Source: Betaproteobacteria bacterium | GTDB taxonomy: Bacteria; Pseudomonadota; Gammaproteobacteria; Burkholderiales; Casimicrobiaceae | Assembly: GCA_013298695.1 (NCBI GenBank) | Contig: JAAFIS010000001.1 | Location: 248,001 to 312,000 of the forward strand | Direction: 5' to 3' | DNA: 64,000 nucleotides | Shown here: positions 25,749 through 35,316 of the stretch, piece after piece | Layout: each line of letters starts with the position of its first letter | Position numbering within the stretch: position 1 is the first letter of the stretch | The notes under the pieces: generated by a model | What the model saw: only the letters and a program-made list of their open reading frames with translations | Told to the model about the DNA's origin: nothing | Database searches by the model: none | Position numbers and translations under genes: made by a program

Positions 25749-27659
25749 ATGAATCGTTACCCGCTCTGGAAATACGCCATCATGATCGTCGCACTGGCGA
25801 TCGGATTGCTCTACACCGTCCCTAACTTTTTCCCGCAGGTGCCCGCAGTTCAGGTATCGACCAACAAAGCGGCGGTGAAGCTCGACAACGCGCTACTTGG
25901 GCGTGTCGAGGCGACGCTAAAAGGCGCGGGCCTGCCCGTTGGCTATTCGGCATTGGACGCAAACGGAGTTCACGTGCGCTTCCAAGGCGGCGATACCGTC
26001 ACCCAGCTCAAAGCAAAAGACGCGTTGCTCAAAGACTTGAACAACGGCGTGGCCGACGGCACTGGCAACTACATCATTGCGCTCACCAACGAGTCAACGG
26101 TTCCAAAATGGATGCAATCGATGAATGCGCTGCCCATGTTCTTAGGGCTCGATTTGCGCGGCGGCGTTCACTTCTTGATGCAAGTGGACATGAAGGGCGC
26201 AGTCGACCGCGCTGCTGAACGCAACATGGCTGACATCCGCTCGTTGTTGCGCGAGAAAAAAGTGTCGTTCGGCGGAGCCTCACGTAGCGGCGAAACGGTC
26301 GTCGTTCGATTCACCGACGCTGCGGAGCGCGAGAAAGCCTCCGCAGCAATCAGCACCAATAACGCCGACTTGGTGATCCGGGAAGAGGGCACCGCGCCCG
26401 AACTGCGCCTCGTTGTAACGCTCAAAGAGCAAGCCAAGCTCAAACTCGCAGACTCTGCAATCGAGCAAAACCAAAAGGTGCTCAACAACCGCATTAACGC
26501 ACTCGGTTTGACTGAGCCAATCATTCAACGCCAGGGCGCAGATCGCATTGTGATTCAAGTGCCGGGCGCCTCAGATCCAGCGCGTTTGAAAGACGTGATT
26601 GGCCGCACCGGAACGCTTGAATTCCGTCACGTGGAAGCGCACAGTGGCAAAAACGCATCGACCCTCGAAGCCGCTAAAAACGGCAACGTGCCGTTCGGCA
26701 TGGAGCTTCTGGTTGATCGTCAAGGTGAACAAATCGTTGTGCGCAAGCAACCGATCATCACTGGCGAGCGGATCTCGAGCGCGGAGCCTGCCTTCGATTC
26801 ACAAAACAATCAGCCCATTGTGCGCGTAAGCACCGATTCGCAAGGCGCGCGCGTGTTGCGCGAGCACACCAGTCAAAACATCAAAGAGCGCATGGCGATC
26901 GTGCTTATTGAAAAGGGTAAAGCGGAAGTCATCACCGCGCCAACCACGCAAAGCGAACTTGGATCGCAGTTTCAAATCAGCGGCAGCATGACGACGCGCG
27001 AAACCAGCGACATTGCGCTGTTGATTCGCTCGGGCTCGATTGCAGCACCAATGGAAATCATCGAAGAGCGGACGGTTGGCCCGAGCCTCGGCGCAGAAAA
27101 CATTGAGCGCGGTTTCAAATCAGTGCAATGGGGTTTCATCGCGCTGGCAGCGTTTATCGTCGTCTACTACATGCTGATGGGCTTAATTTCTGCCATCGCT
27201 CTTTCGGTCAATTTATTGTTGCTGGTCGCAATCTTGTCGATGCTGCAAGCGACGTTAACGCTGCCGGGTATCGCCGCCATCGCACTCACACTGGGTATGG
27301 CAATCGACGCCAACGTGCTCATCATGGAGCGGATTCGCGAAGAGCTTCGCGCCGGCGTGAAGCCACAAGAAGCGATCTCTGCTGGCTTTGATCGCGCATG
27401 GGCGACGATCCTTGACTCCAACATCACGACGTTGATCGCGGGGATTGCGCTCTTTGCGTTTGGCACCGGACCGATTAAAGGTTTCGCTGTGGTGCATTGC
27501 TTAGGTATTTTGACGTCGATGTTTTCGGCGGTGTTCTTCGCGCGCGGCATCGTGAATCTCGTTTACGGCGCACGCAAGAAACTCGAGAAAATTTCAATCG
27601 GCACGATTTGGCGGCCTGATAGCGTGGTGACTCAACCCGCGATCAGCGACGCGAAATAA
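25749..27659 (+). CDS. secD: Protein translocase subunit SecD
   Basis: 636 aa. TM1 lies near the N-terminus (YAIMIVALAIGLLYTVPNFF), followed by the DLRGGVHFLMQVD motif (about residues 134-146), the large periplasmic P1 region, and five C-terminal helices with GLISAIALSVNLLLLVAIL and AIDANVLIMERIREELR (RND-type motif D4). It uses the proton motive force to pull secreted proteins through SecYEG. secF follows 36 bp later. Confidence 0.96.
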   Translation: MNRYPLWKYAIMIVALAIGLLYTVPNFFPQVPAVQVSTNKAAVKLDNALLGRVEATLKGAGLPVGYSALDANGVHVRFQGGDTVTQLKAKDALLKDLNNGVADGTGNYIIALTNESTVPKWMQSMNALPMFLGLDLRGGVHFLMQVDMKGAVDRAAERNMADIRSLLREKKVSFGGASRSGETVVVRFTDAAEREKASAAISTNNADLVIREEGTAPELRLVVTLKEQAKLKLADSAIEQNQKVLNNRINALGLTEPIIQRQGADRIVIQVPGASDPARLKDVIGRTGTLEFRHVEAHSGKNASTLEAAKNGNVPFGMELLVDRQGEQIVVRKQPIITGERISSAEPAFDSQNNQPIVRVSTDSQGARVLREHTSQNIKERMAIVLIEKGKAEVITAPTTQSELGSQFQISGSMTTRETSDIALLIRSGSIAAPMEIIEERTVGPSLGAENIERGFKSVQWGFIALAAFIVVYYMLMGLISAIALSVNLLLLVAILSMLQATLTLPGIAAIALTLGMAIDANVLIMERIREELRAGVKPQEAISAGFDRAWATILDSNITTLIAGIALFAFGTGPIKGFAVVHCLGILTSMFSAVFFARGIVNLVYGARKKLEKISIGTIWRPDSVVTQPAISDAK

Positions 27660-27695
27660 GGCTACGGCAGCACCTGAGGACTAAGGAACACGATC

Positions 27696-28685
27696 ATGGA
27701 ATTTTTCCGCTTCAAGAGCGACCTGCCGTTCATGAAATATGCGTTGATCTTCAACGTAATTTCTGCACTTACATTTTTGATTGCGGTCGGCGCGCTAGCC
27801 TACAAAGGCTTGCATTTCGGCATCGATTTCAAGGGCGGTACTGTCGCCGAACTTCATTTCGCGAAAACCGCCGACGTGGCGCAGGTGCGCACTTCGGTCG
27901 AAGCGCTGAACACGGGTGAAGCGTTCGTTCAAAACTTTGGCTCTCCGACCGAGGTTTTGGTCCGTTTGCCAATCGTGCAAAACGTATCAAACGCGCAGAT
28001 GGGCGAGAACTTGTTTAAGGCGATCTGCGGCCCGACCCGTACGATGAACGATGCGAAAACCGCGTGCGGCGACGGCGCCGAAAAAATTGAACTCAAGCGC
28101 GTTGAATTCGTCGGTGGTCAAGTTGGCAAAGAACTCTTCGAGAGCGGTGCGCTCGCGTTGCTCCTCGTGATTGCAGGCATCATGGCTTATCTGGCGATTC
28201 GCTTTGAGTGGCGCTTCGCTGTTGCCGCGATCATCGCGAACTTGCATGATGTGGTGATTATTCTTGGTCTCTTTGCGATCTTCGGGTGGGAATTTAATCT
28301 GCCCGTGCTCGCTGCGTGTTTGGCGATCTTGGGCTACTCGGTGAATGAATCCGTCGTGATCGCAGATCGGGTGCGTGAGAACTTCCGCAAGATGCGTAAA
28401 GCAAGTGTGGATGAAGTGATTGATAACGCGATTACGTCAACGATCTCGCGCACCATCATCACGCATGGATCTACGCAAATCATGGTGCTTGCGATGCTTT
28501 TCTTTGGCGGCGAAACGCTGCATTATTTCGCCCTCGCGCTCACCATCGGGATTTGCTTCGGCATTTACTCATCGGTGTTGGTGATGGCGCCGCTCATTCG
28601 TTGGCTCGGTGTATCGCGCGAAAACCTAGTGAAACCGGAAGGCCCGCCGAAAGATCCGCTCGAAGCGGAAAAGATTTTGGCGTAA
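27696..28685 (+). CDS. secF: Protein translocase subunit SecF
   Basis: 329 aa. TM1 is followed by GLHFGIDFKGGTVAELHF, then a periplasmic domain and the five-helix bundle containing ILGYSVNESVVIADRVRENFRK and the TISRTIITHGSTQIMVLAM motif. Forms a complex with SecD and YajC. The C-terminal tail is Pro/Lys/Glu-rich. An intrinsic terminator follows 13 bp after the stop and ends the yajC-secD-secF unit. Confidence 0.96.
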   Translation: MEFFRFKSDLPFMKYALIFNVISALTFLIAVGALAYKGLHFGIDFKGGTVAELHFAKTADVAQVRTSVEALNTGEAFVQNFGSPTEVLVRLPIVQNVSNAQMGENLFKAICGPTRTMNDAKTACGDGAEKIELKRVEFVGGQVGKELFESGALALLLVIAGIMAYLAIRFEWRFAVAAIIANLHDVVIILGLFAIFGWEFNLPVLAACLAILGYSVNESVVIADRVRENFRKMRKASVDEVIDNAITSTISRTIITHGSTQIMVLAMLFFGGETLHYFALALTIGICFGIYSSVLVMAPLIRWLGVSRENLVKPEGPPKDPLEAEKILA

Positions 28686-28697
28686 CGCCGTCAATAG

Positions 28698-28725
28698 AAA
28701 AAACGCGGCAAAGTTCGCGTTTTTT
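28698..28725 (+). terminator. Rho-independent terminator of secF
   Basis: AAAAAACGCG-GCAAAGTT-CGCGTTTTTT, stem of ten with an A-run before and a T-run after. Placed directly after the secF stop and before dedA. The symmetrical A and T runs would allow weak bidirectional action, but no minus-strand gene ends here. Confidence 0.85.
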
Positions 28726-28761
28726 CTTATCCGACACCTTAAACGCAAAGGCGGCTGCCCC

Positions 28762-29418
28762 ATGGAATGGCTTACCGAACTGTTCCAGTTTTTCTCTCAA
28801 CTCGATGATCGATTGTTGGCCATTGCACAGGCCAACGTTTGGACTTTTGTGGGGATCGTAACGCTGATCATTTTTGTTGAAACGGGCGTCGTCATCATGC
28901 CCTTTCTGCCGGGTGACTCGCTACTATTTGTCGCGGGTGCGGTTGCCGCAATTACTGATGTAAACGTGCATCTCTTCGTTGCAATCTTGATCGGAGCGGC
29001 CGTGCTCGGCGATTCGGTCAATTACACGATCGGCAGAAAAGTGGGCACCAAACTCTTCGCTAACAAAAATTCAAAAATCTTCCGTCAAGATTACCTCACC
29101 AAAACGCAGACGTTCTACGACAAGTACGGCGCGTTTTCAATCGTTATGGGCCGCTTCGTTCCGATCGTGCGCACGTTCGTCCCGTTCCTCGCGGGTGTCG
29201 CGCGCATGCCATATTCAAAGTTCCTCGCGTACAACATTTTCGGTGCGATTCTCTGGATCACGTCGCTCACTTATGCGGGCTACATTTTCGGTAACTTGCC
29301 GTGGGTGAAAGCTAATCTCTCGATCATCGTCGTTGGAATCGTGATCGTGTCGGTGTTGCCCATGGTGATTAAGTATTGGCAAGAGCGACGTGCGTTGCGC
29401 TCGGCTACCGCGAAATAG
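28762..29418 (+). CDS. DedA family membrane protein
   Basis: 218 aa with re-entrant loops and about four helices. Family motifs are FVETGVVIMPFLPGDSLLFVAGA (about residues 34-56), TIGRKVG, and GRFVPIVRTFVPFLAGVARMPYSKFLAYN (about 130-158) with the essential acidic and Arg residues. DedA proteins are inner-membrane transporters or flippases tied to membrane potential and, in some cases, undecaprenyl-phosphate recycling. Its 3' end overlaps the convergent hydrolase stop by 14 bp. Confidence 0.88.
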   Translation: MEWLTELFQFFSQLDDRLLAIAQANVWTFVGIVTLIIFVETGVVIMPFLPGDSLLFVAGAVAAITDVNVHLFVAILIGAAVLGDSVNYTIGRKVGTKLFANKNSKIFRQDYLTKTQTFYDKYGAFSIVMGRFVPIVRTFVPFLAGVARMPYSKFLAYNIFGAILWITSLTYAGYIFGNLPWVKANLSIIVVGIVIVSVLPMVIKYWQERRALRSATAK

Positions 29419-30214
29419 ATTCTGCCTTGATGATTTGCGCGACCTCGATCGCGCACCGCTCAGGCGCCTCCATTGGAATCAAATGACCGACATCGTCCAA
29501 CTCAACATAGTTAGGCGCGAATAGCGCGCGATTGCCGTTGCGCCCCGCCAAACGCAATTCGTCTGACATTGCCCCTGCGATGAAGTAAACCGGCGTGCCT
29601 TGCGCGCGTAGCTCCGCGAGCGCAGCGAAGGCAGCCTCGTGAACGATCGTTGCGTAAATTTGAGCCTCTGTGTTGCGCGCAATGGTCAGCGTCACGCCGT
29701 CACCGTCGTCAACCATAGCGTGCGCAATGAAATCATCGAGCACCCCATGCGCCCAGCGCTTCACGAAGTGCTTGCTTGCAAAGTGTGCATGTGCCGCATC
29801 ACGATCCGGCCATCTATCTCTTCTCCCGTACGCTATGGGCGATGGTCCGAATTTATACGAAAGTCCAGTTAATTTAGAAAACGACAGTAGCCCCGATCTC
29901 CATTGACGAGGAATCGGAGAGTCAATCAGAATCACTGCAGCAATTTCACCCGGCCGGGACGCCGCAACTTGTAGCGCGAGATAACCACCCATCGAATGTC
30001 CGATCAGTACATTCGCCCGCGCCGTCGCCACATGCTGCTGCGCAACCCCGAGCATCGTGGGCCACCGCCGCTGCGGTTTGCAATTGACTGCAGTCTCTAG
30101 AAACGGCGCAGCGACCAACACCGCTTCGCCCGCGAGCGAGTGTTTGAGCGCATCGAAGAATTGTTGATAAACGCCTGGCGGATAGCCGTTGGCGTGCAGA
30201 AACGCGAATCGCAT
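29405..30214 (-). CDS. Alpha/beta hydrolase
   Basis: 269 aa. Nucleophile elbow IGHSMGGYLAL (Ser about 94), oxyanion-hole region FLHANGYPPGVY at the start, and a C-terminal DDVGHLIPMEAPE with the catalytic His. This is the general alpha/beta hydrolase (haloalkane dehalogenase/esterase-like) fold, with no signal peptide. Substrate unknown. Convergent with dedA and divergent from the IorA-like gene. Confidence 0.8.
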   Translation of the reverse strand: MRFAFLHANGYPPGVYQQFFDALKHSLAGEAVLVAAPFLETAVNCKPQRRWPTMLGVAQQHVATARANVLIGHSMGGYLALQVAASRPGEIAAVILIDSPIPRQWRSGLLSFSKLTGLSYKFGPSPIAYGRRDRWPDRDAAHAHFASKHFVKRWAHGVLDDFIAHAMVDDGDGVTLTIARNTEAQIYATIVHEAAFAALAELRAQGTPVYFIAGAMSDELRLAGRNGNRALFAPNYVELDDVGHLIPMEAPERCAIEVAQIIKAESISR

Positions 30215-30330
30215 ATTCGAATCCTAGCGCAGTGCAGCGTGCGAACGCAGCGCTACGTTTGGCGCGCATATTCAAGACATGACGCGCATCTGAGTGAAAA
30301 ATTCATGCTCAACAGTGCAAAAGGAAACTC

Positions 30331-30792
30331 ATGGAGCTTCGGATCAACGAACAGATGCATCGCATCGATCAGGAATGGAAGGCCGAGTCGCTCTTGTTTT
30401 TTATGCGAGAAGCTCTAGGGCTCTGCGGCGCGAAGTATGGTTGCGGCGTTGGTCTCTGCGGCGCATGCACCGTACTCGTTGACGGTGAAGCGACACGCAG
30501 TTGTATGACACCGGTGGCCAGCATGATCGGTAAAGCGATCACGACGATCGAAGGCTTGTCGAAGCCCGATGCTCGTTTGCATCCTGTTCAGCAAGCCTGG
30601 CTTGATGAATCGGTCGCGCAATGCGGTTATTGCCAGTCTGGTCAAATCATGGCGACTGTAGCGCTGCTGCGAAAAACACCCAATCCAAGCGATGCAGACA
30701 TTACCCAAGCGCTTGACGGTCAACTTTGCAGGTGTGGAACCTACGACCGCATCCGTCGCGCAGTTCGTCGCGCCAGCGAGGCTACGCGATGA
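30331..30792 (+). CDS. [2Fe-2S] subunit of a molybdenum hydroxylase (IorA-like)
   Basis: 153 aa. The ferredoxin-type cluster CGAKYGCGVGLCGACTVLVDG (about residues 31-51) and the second cluster in the helical domain (CGYCQSG ... LCRCGTYDRI, about 93-140) match the small subunit of xanthine dehydrogenase family enzymes, closest in size to isoquinoline 1-oxidoreductase alpha. It passes electrons from the Mo cofactor. The stop overlaps the large-subunit ATG (ATGA). Confidence 0.9.
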   Translation: MELRINEQMHRIDQEWKAESLLFFMREALGLCGAKYGCGVGLCGACTVLVDGEATRSCMTPVASMIGKAITTIEGLSKPDARLHPVQQAWLDESVAQCGYCQSGQIMATVALLRKTPNPSDADITQALDGQLCRCGTYDRIRRAVRRASEATR

Positions 30793-32858
30793 AGCGCCGC
30801 GGTTTTCTTGCTGCGTCGGGCGCACTCACAGTGAGCTTTCTCGCAGGGTGTGGCAGCTTGCCGGTCATTCCAAAACGGCCAAAGCCAAACGCGGCCGATG
30901 CGCTGTCTTGGATTCGATTTGAGAACACACGATACACCCTGTTTGTTCCGCGTGTAGAAATGGGGCAGAACATCGCGACCGCGCTCAAGCAAATCGCCGG
31001 TGACGAGTTAGGTGTCGATTGGGCGCTTCTCGATGTCAAATTACACGACACGCGCTCAATCGGGCGCGTGCGCGCAACGGTGGGTAGCGAATCAATCAAG
31101 GATTTCGCAGTGCCGCTCGCACAAGCGTGTGCGACGTTGCGCGACGCGCTTGCGCGTCGCGAACGCACTGGAAACTTAACAGTGATCGAAAGACCCTTCA
31201 GCGAGCTTCGCGCATTCGCGCCACGAACACGCTATGTCGGCCAGCGCACGGATATCGAGCAATCGATGGCAATCGTTCGCGGCCTGCCGCTGTACGCCTC
31301 GGACGTAAGGCGCGAAAGTATGCTCTACGGTCGCGTACTTCGTGCGCCCGTATCTCCGGAGCTTGTGTCGAGGCCGGTCACTTGGAATAGCGAAGCGGCG
31401 AAAAAACTACCCGGCTTTGTCGCGATCGTCGAACATGTCCTCTTGCAACAAGGCGCGAGCCTCGGCCTCGGCATCGTCGCGTCAACTCCCGGAGCGCTTG
31501 ATCGTATCGAGGCGGCACTTGCGATTAAGTGGCACACCGAGGGCACATTTAGCCAGCAAACCATTGACGCTGGCATTGATGTGGATCGCCGCATTTCAGG
31601 CGGCGCGTTGTCGCATCATGTCATCAACAATGCTATTGAGCCACCCACTCAATGGGACGTTGATCTGCGCATCGATGTGCCGCTAGCGGCGCATGCCCCG
31701 ATTGAGCCAAGAGCTGCCGTCGCGGAGATGGATCAAACTGGCGCGCTCCACATGTGGGTTGGTTCACAGGATGTTTTTTATCAGCGCGACGTCATTGCAA
31801 AACGTCTCTCGATAGCCATTGAAAAAGTGATTGTGCACGGCCAACGCGTTGGCGGAGCGTTTGGCGGCAAGACCATCTGCACCGTTGAATTGGAAGCTGC
31901 CGTGCTTGCAACTCAAATCAAACGAGCCGTGAAAGTGCAATGGACGCGAGCCCAAGAATTTGGATTTGCGTTTCATCGACCGCCCTCGAGCCATCGCATC
32001 CGAGCGAACGTAGTTGACGGCAAGATTGATCAATGGTGGCATAGTTTTGTAAGCAGCCACATTTTGTTTACCAACGCGGTGCTTCCGCAATGGATTCAAC
32101 GCTTCACTGACTACATTGGAGACGACGGTGTCGCGCGCGGCGCCACGCTCGCGTACAACGCAAGAAAAAAGCGGACGGAGTTTGATCTTCAACGGGTCCC
32201 GGTTTTCACCGGGCCGTGGCGGGGGCTGGGTGCGGGCCCAAATCTGCTCGCGATTGAATCAGCCATCGATGAGTGCGCACGGGCTGCGAAAATCGATCCC
32301 GTCACCTTCAGGATTAACAATGTGTCGGATGCTCGACTCGCGCGCGCAGTCGCGAAGGTGGCTGAGGCGTCCAGAAAGCAACCGATGGCGCGTGCGAGTG
32401 ATGCGCGGTTCAAACGAGGTCGTGGCGTCGCGTGCGGTATCTACAAATCGATGAGCTACGCTGCAGTGATCGCTGAGGTAGAGACTGAAGTAACTAGCGG
32501 GAAGACCCGCCTTGTGAAGCTATGGTGTTCCCATGATTGCGGCAAAATTGTGAATCCGGATCAGGTGCGCGCCCAGTGTGAGGGCAATATTGTTTGGGGG
32601 ATCGGCATGGTGTTTAGTGATCGACTGCCCATTGAAAACTCGCACGTGGCCGCGCGCACGTTCCTTGATGCGCCGATTCCAAAAATGAGCGACATGCCCG
32701 CACTGGAAATTCTGCTCATTGATGAAGGCGAGCCGCCCACGGGTGCGGGAGAAACCGTGATCGTCGCCGCAGCGGGTGCAATCGCGAATGCGATACGCGA
32801 AGCCACTGGTGTGCGAATCAATCGCTTTCCACTTGACCCGCAATTGCTGCGAGCGTAG
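30789..32858 (+). CDS. Mo-cofactor subunit of xanthine dehydrogenase family (IorB-like), exported
   Basis: 689 aa from the ATG at 30789, which overlaps the IorA-like stop. The N-terminus MKRRGFLAASGALTVSFLAGCGS combines a twin-arginine motif with a lipobox-like LAGC, suggesting a Tat-exported, membrane-anchored enzyme. Cofactor motifs are GGAFGGK (about residue 360), the MCD-binding segment FTGPWRGLGAGPNLLAIES, and the catalytic Glu in GAGETV near the C-terminus. Substrate may be an aldehyde or an N-heterocycle; it cannot be decided. No cytochrome c or FAD subunit is next to it, so the electron acceptor is unclear. Confidence 0.88.
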   Translation: MKRRGFLAASGALTVSFLAGCGSLPVIPKRPKPNAADALSWIRFENTRYTLFVPRVEMGQNIATALKQIAGDELGVDWALLDVKLHDTRSIGRVRATVGSESIKDFAVPLAQACATLRDALARRERTGNLTVIERPFSELRAFAPRTRYVGQRTDIEQSMAIVRGLPLYASDVRRESMLYGRVLRAPVSPELVSRPVTWNSEAAKKLPGFVAIVEHVLLQQGASLGLGIVASTPGALDRIEAALAIKWHTEGTFSQQTIDAGIDVDRRISGGALSHHVINNAIEPPTQWDVDLRIDVPLAAHAPIEPRAAVAEMDQTGALHMWVGSQDVFYQRDVIAKRLSIAIEKVIVHGQRVGGAFGGKTICTVELEAAVLATQIKRAVKVQWTRAQEFGFAFHRPPSSHRIRANVVDGKIDQWWHSFVSSHILFTNAVLPQWIQRFTDYIGDDGVARGATLAYNARKKRTEFDLQRVPVFTGPWRGLGAGPNLLAIESAIDECARAAKIDPVTFRINNVSDARLARAVAKVAEASRKQPMARASDARFKRGRGVACGIYKSMSYAAVIAEVETEVTSGKTRLVKLWCSHDCGKIVNPDQVRAQCEGNIVWGIGMVFSDRLPIENSHVAARTFLDAPIPKMSDMPALEILLIDEGEPPTGAGETVIVAAAGAIANAIREATGVRINRFPLDPQLLRA

Positions 32859-32867
32859 GCACGGGGC

Positions 32868-33761
32868 GTGGAAGACTTTGCTTCTTCAGCGATGATGCGC
32901 GTTATTGCACAAGGGCTAAAGAGGCAAGGTATCGCCATCCCAGTTAGCCCGCCCGACCGAGCACACGTGCCGTTGCACGAAAAACAAGACGTACTCGACG
33001 CGATCTTGCGTCACCATGGCGAAACCGCGCTGTTGAAACTCGGGCAAGGTGTGTTTGAGTTGCCTGACGAACCGCTGCTAATCGCACTGAAGCTAGCGCG
33101 TGATCCCATCGATTTAATCGAGCGTTGGCAGCGCCTCGAGCGGTTCGCGCATTCGCGGCATCGAATTGAATTGATGGAGTCTGCGAGTGATCGAATGCGC
33201 TTGCGACATGTGTCGTTGAACCCGCATACGATACCCTCGCGCGCCGAAGATTGCCTGGTCTACGGACTCATCCTTGCATTGCTTCAGGGCATGCGCGTCA
33301 ACGGGCTCGCGTTTCGATTCGTCAGCGACGATGACTGGAATGGTGATTTAGACGGGGAACTCAGTCCGCCATCGACCGCTGAAATAGAGATTTGCTGGAG
33401 CGCGGCGCTACCGTCTTTGCTTCCGCCGAAAAACAGCGAAAAGAGCATCATGCTGCAAGCACGCGCTGCTCTTGATGGCGATCCATGCAGACGGTGGACG
33501 GTTGATTCACTGGCTTCCGCACTCTCTTTTTCGAGACGCACGCTGCAGCGAAGATTAGCCTCTGAGGGATCATCTTTCAAAAATTTGCTTCGCACTTCCC
33601 GATTGGCACACGCGAGCGTGTTGCTCGCCTCTTCGCGGCAATCAAACGCTGAAATCGGATACTTGAGTGGTTTTGCAGATCAAGCGCATTTCACGCGTCA
33701 GATGAAGGACTACACGGCGATGACGCCTCGTCAATTTCGCGAAACTACGTCGCGTGCGTAG
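32868..33761 (+). CDS. AraC-family transcriptional regulator
   Basis: 297 aa from a GTG start nine bases after the IorB-like stop. The C-terminal 85 residues hold two HTH motifs: CRRWTVDSLASALSFSRRTLQRRLASEGSSF and SNAEIGYLSGFADQAHFTRQMKDYTAMTPRQFR, the AraC/XylS signature. The N-terminal domain has the arabinose-binding-like (AraC_binding_2) pattern. Probably regulates the iorAB-like genes, with which it appears co-transcribed. Confidence 0.85.
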   Translation: MEDFASSAMMRVIAQGLKRQGIAIPVSPPDRAHVPLHEKQDVLDAILRHHGETALLKLGQGVFELPDEPLLIALKLARDPIDLIERWQRLERFAHSRHRIELMESASDRMRLRHVSLNPHTIPSRAEDCLVYGLILALLQGMRVNGLAFRFVSDDDWNGDLDGELSPPSTAEIEICWSAALPSLLPPKNSEKSIMLQARAALDGDPCRRWTVDSLASALSFSRRTLQRRLASEGSSFKNLLRTSRLAHASVLLASSRQSNAEIGYLSGFADQAHFTRQMKDYTAMTPRQFRETTSRA

Positions 33762-33796
33762 CGCGCTTTATGCCGTTTTCTGACTCCTTAGCCAGA

Positions 33797-34492
33797 CTAA
33801 CTTTTTGCATTTGGCAAAGCGAAAAGCGGCAACAATTCGCGCTGCCCTCGAAGTGTCACCGTCAACGCACGGCTGTCTTTTTCGATCCGTAGCCAATCGC
33901 TTTCAACATAGTGTGCGAGCAGTGCTTTCGCGAAGCTGCCTGCGAGGTGGTCGCGACGCTCCGACCAGTCCATGCACGGGTATGCGAATCGCGTGGTATT
34001 TTTCACCTGCAAGGTCATTCCAAGCTCAGCAACCCATTTTTGGCCAGCTTCAGTGAGTTGATGACCATTTTCAGTCGCACACAAATACTTGCGCTGCATG
34101 AGCATTTGAAACTGCGCGACGCCCAATTCACCGGCCATGTGGCCATAGCATCGTCGCGCGCATTTGAGCGGTTTGTAGTTAAGCTTTTCCCATCGCGCGC
34201 TCACGTTGTCACGCTCGGCGACCATCGACAGCGCTTCAAGCGCGTGGGCAACGTCAGCATCGGCGAGTGCGAAATATTTGTGGCGACCTTGTTGGCGAAC
34301 GACGACGAGGTTGTTGTCAACGAGTTGCGCGAGTTGTGTGCTCGCCGCTTGTGGCGTGATGCCCGCAGATTTTGCAAGTTCACCCGCGCTTCTGAACTCG
34401 CCCGCGAGCAGTACAACGAGCATGCGCGTCCTCGTGGGATCGGCGATGAGCGCGGCGACGCGCGAGAAGCGTGGTTCTGCAGTTCGCATCAC
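33797..34492 (-). CDS. ArsR-type HTH regulator
   Basis: 231 aa. Winged HTH at about 10-80: ADPTRTRMLVVLLAGEFRSAGELAKSAGITPQAASTQLAQLVDNNLV. The C-terminal half contains ARRCYGHMAGELGV and CMDWSERRDHLAGS, a cysteine-bearing pattern seen in a subfamily of large ArsR regulators. The cysteines (CARRC and YPCMDW) could sense redox or an electrophile. Third gene of the ABM-NIPSNAP-ArsR operon; it starts four bases after the NIPSNAP stop and probably represses it. Confidence 0.85.
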   Translation of the reverse strand: MMRTAEPRFSRVAALIADPTRTRMLVVLLAGEFRSAGELAKSAGITPQAASTQLAQLVDNNLVVVRQQGRHKYFALADADVAHALEALSMVAERDNVSARWEKLNYKPLKCARRCYGHMAGELGVAQFQMLMQRKYLCATENGHQLTEAGQKWVAELGMTLQVKNTTRFAYPCMDWSERRDHLAGSFAKALLAHYVESDWLRIEKDSRALTVTLRGQRELLPLFALPNAKS

Positions 34493-34496
34493 ACAG

Positions 34497-34832
34497 CTAT
34501 GCGAGCACCGCGGGTCGATTAAGCGTGCTGGAAACGGCCTGAGTAAACGTACGCTCTTCTTTTAGGATGAATCGTTTTTCCTGTGCCCACGCGAAATTTT
34601 TTGTGCCTTCCTCATCTGCACGCAACCGATCACGATACGCTTCGTAGTCCGCCAGACTCGCAAATGAAATCAAACCCCAAGCCTCGTAGTTTGTGCCTTC
34701 GTGCGGCAGAAAGTATCCAAGCAAATGACCGCCGCAACGTGGAATGATGCGGCTCCAATTTTCAGCATAAGTTTTGAACGCTTCCTTTTGAAACGGATCA
34801 ATTTCGTACCGGATGAAACAGGTGATGGACAT
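34497..34832 (-). CDS. NIPSNAP-family protein
   Basis: 111 aa from the ATG at 34832; an ATG at 34868 would only add 12 non-conserved residues. Reads [68 protein letters not shown], a dimeric ferredoxin-like alpha/beta barrel of the NIPSNAP/EthD class. Such proteins often bind or oxidise small reactive metabolites. In operon with an ABM-domain protein and an ArsR regulator. Confidence 0.8.
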   Translation of the reverse strand: MSITCFIRYEIDPFQKEAFKTYAENWSRIIPRCGGHLLGYFLPHEGTNYEAWGLISFASLADYEAYRDRLRADEEGTKNFAWAQEKRFILKEERTFTQAVSSTLNRPAVLA

Positions 34833-34868
34833 GTTTTCTTTCGTCTGTTGACTCAATAAATTGCACAA

Positions 34869-35216
34869 TCAGGCGCGGTGATGTGCTCGCGAATCTAGCG
34901 GTGCTTGGTCGCGTTCACTAAGTCCGTAATCGCGCATCACTTGTGCGACCCGCAAGCGGTAGCCTGCGAGCACACCCGCGCGCCCCTGCGCCTGCGCGTC
35001 ACGATGCATCTCGTGATTGCGCCAAGTCGTTACGGCCACTTCATCTCGCCAAAACGAGAGTGATAAGTACTTTCCAGGCATCGCCAAGCTCTCAAATCGT
35101 TCTATGGAGATAAAGCCTTCAATCTTTTCGAGTTCGGTTTTCAGTTCGGCGGCGAGATCAAAGTAAATTGATGTCTTTGCAGCGCTTGGCCAGAGTTCGA
35201 AGATGACGGCAATCAT
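34869..35216 (-). CDS. Antibiotic biosynthesis monooxygenase (ABM) domain protein
   Basis: 115 aa dimeric alpha/beta barrel protein: MIAVIFELWPSAAKTSIYFDLAAELKTELEKIEGFISIERFESLAMPGKYLSLSFWRDEVAVTTWRNHEMHRDAQAQGR. The E...S/W...H pattern is typical of YgiN/ABM proteins (heme or quinone oxidation, or stress response). First gene of a three-gene operon ending with an ArsR regulator. Confidence 0.8.
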   Translation of the reverse strand: MIAVIFELWPSAAKTSIYFDLAAELKTELEKIEGFISIERFESLAMPGKYLSLSFWRDEVAVTTWRNHEMHRDAQAQGRAGVLAGYRLRVAQVMRDYGLSERDQAPLDSRAHHRA

Positions 35217-35316
35217 TTTGTTACCTGCATGATTTGATACGGAAGGTTACTTCGCGATTCGAATGATATGTTTCGACGTAGGCAGAAATATGCCGACCTG
35301 CTGAGTCCAAGCAATA

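Noticed and set aside
30214-30330. tRNA-like TTCGAATCC near 30210
   Set aside because: No acceptor or anticodon stem around it.
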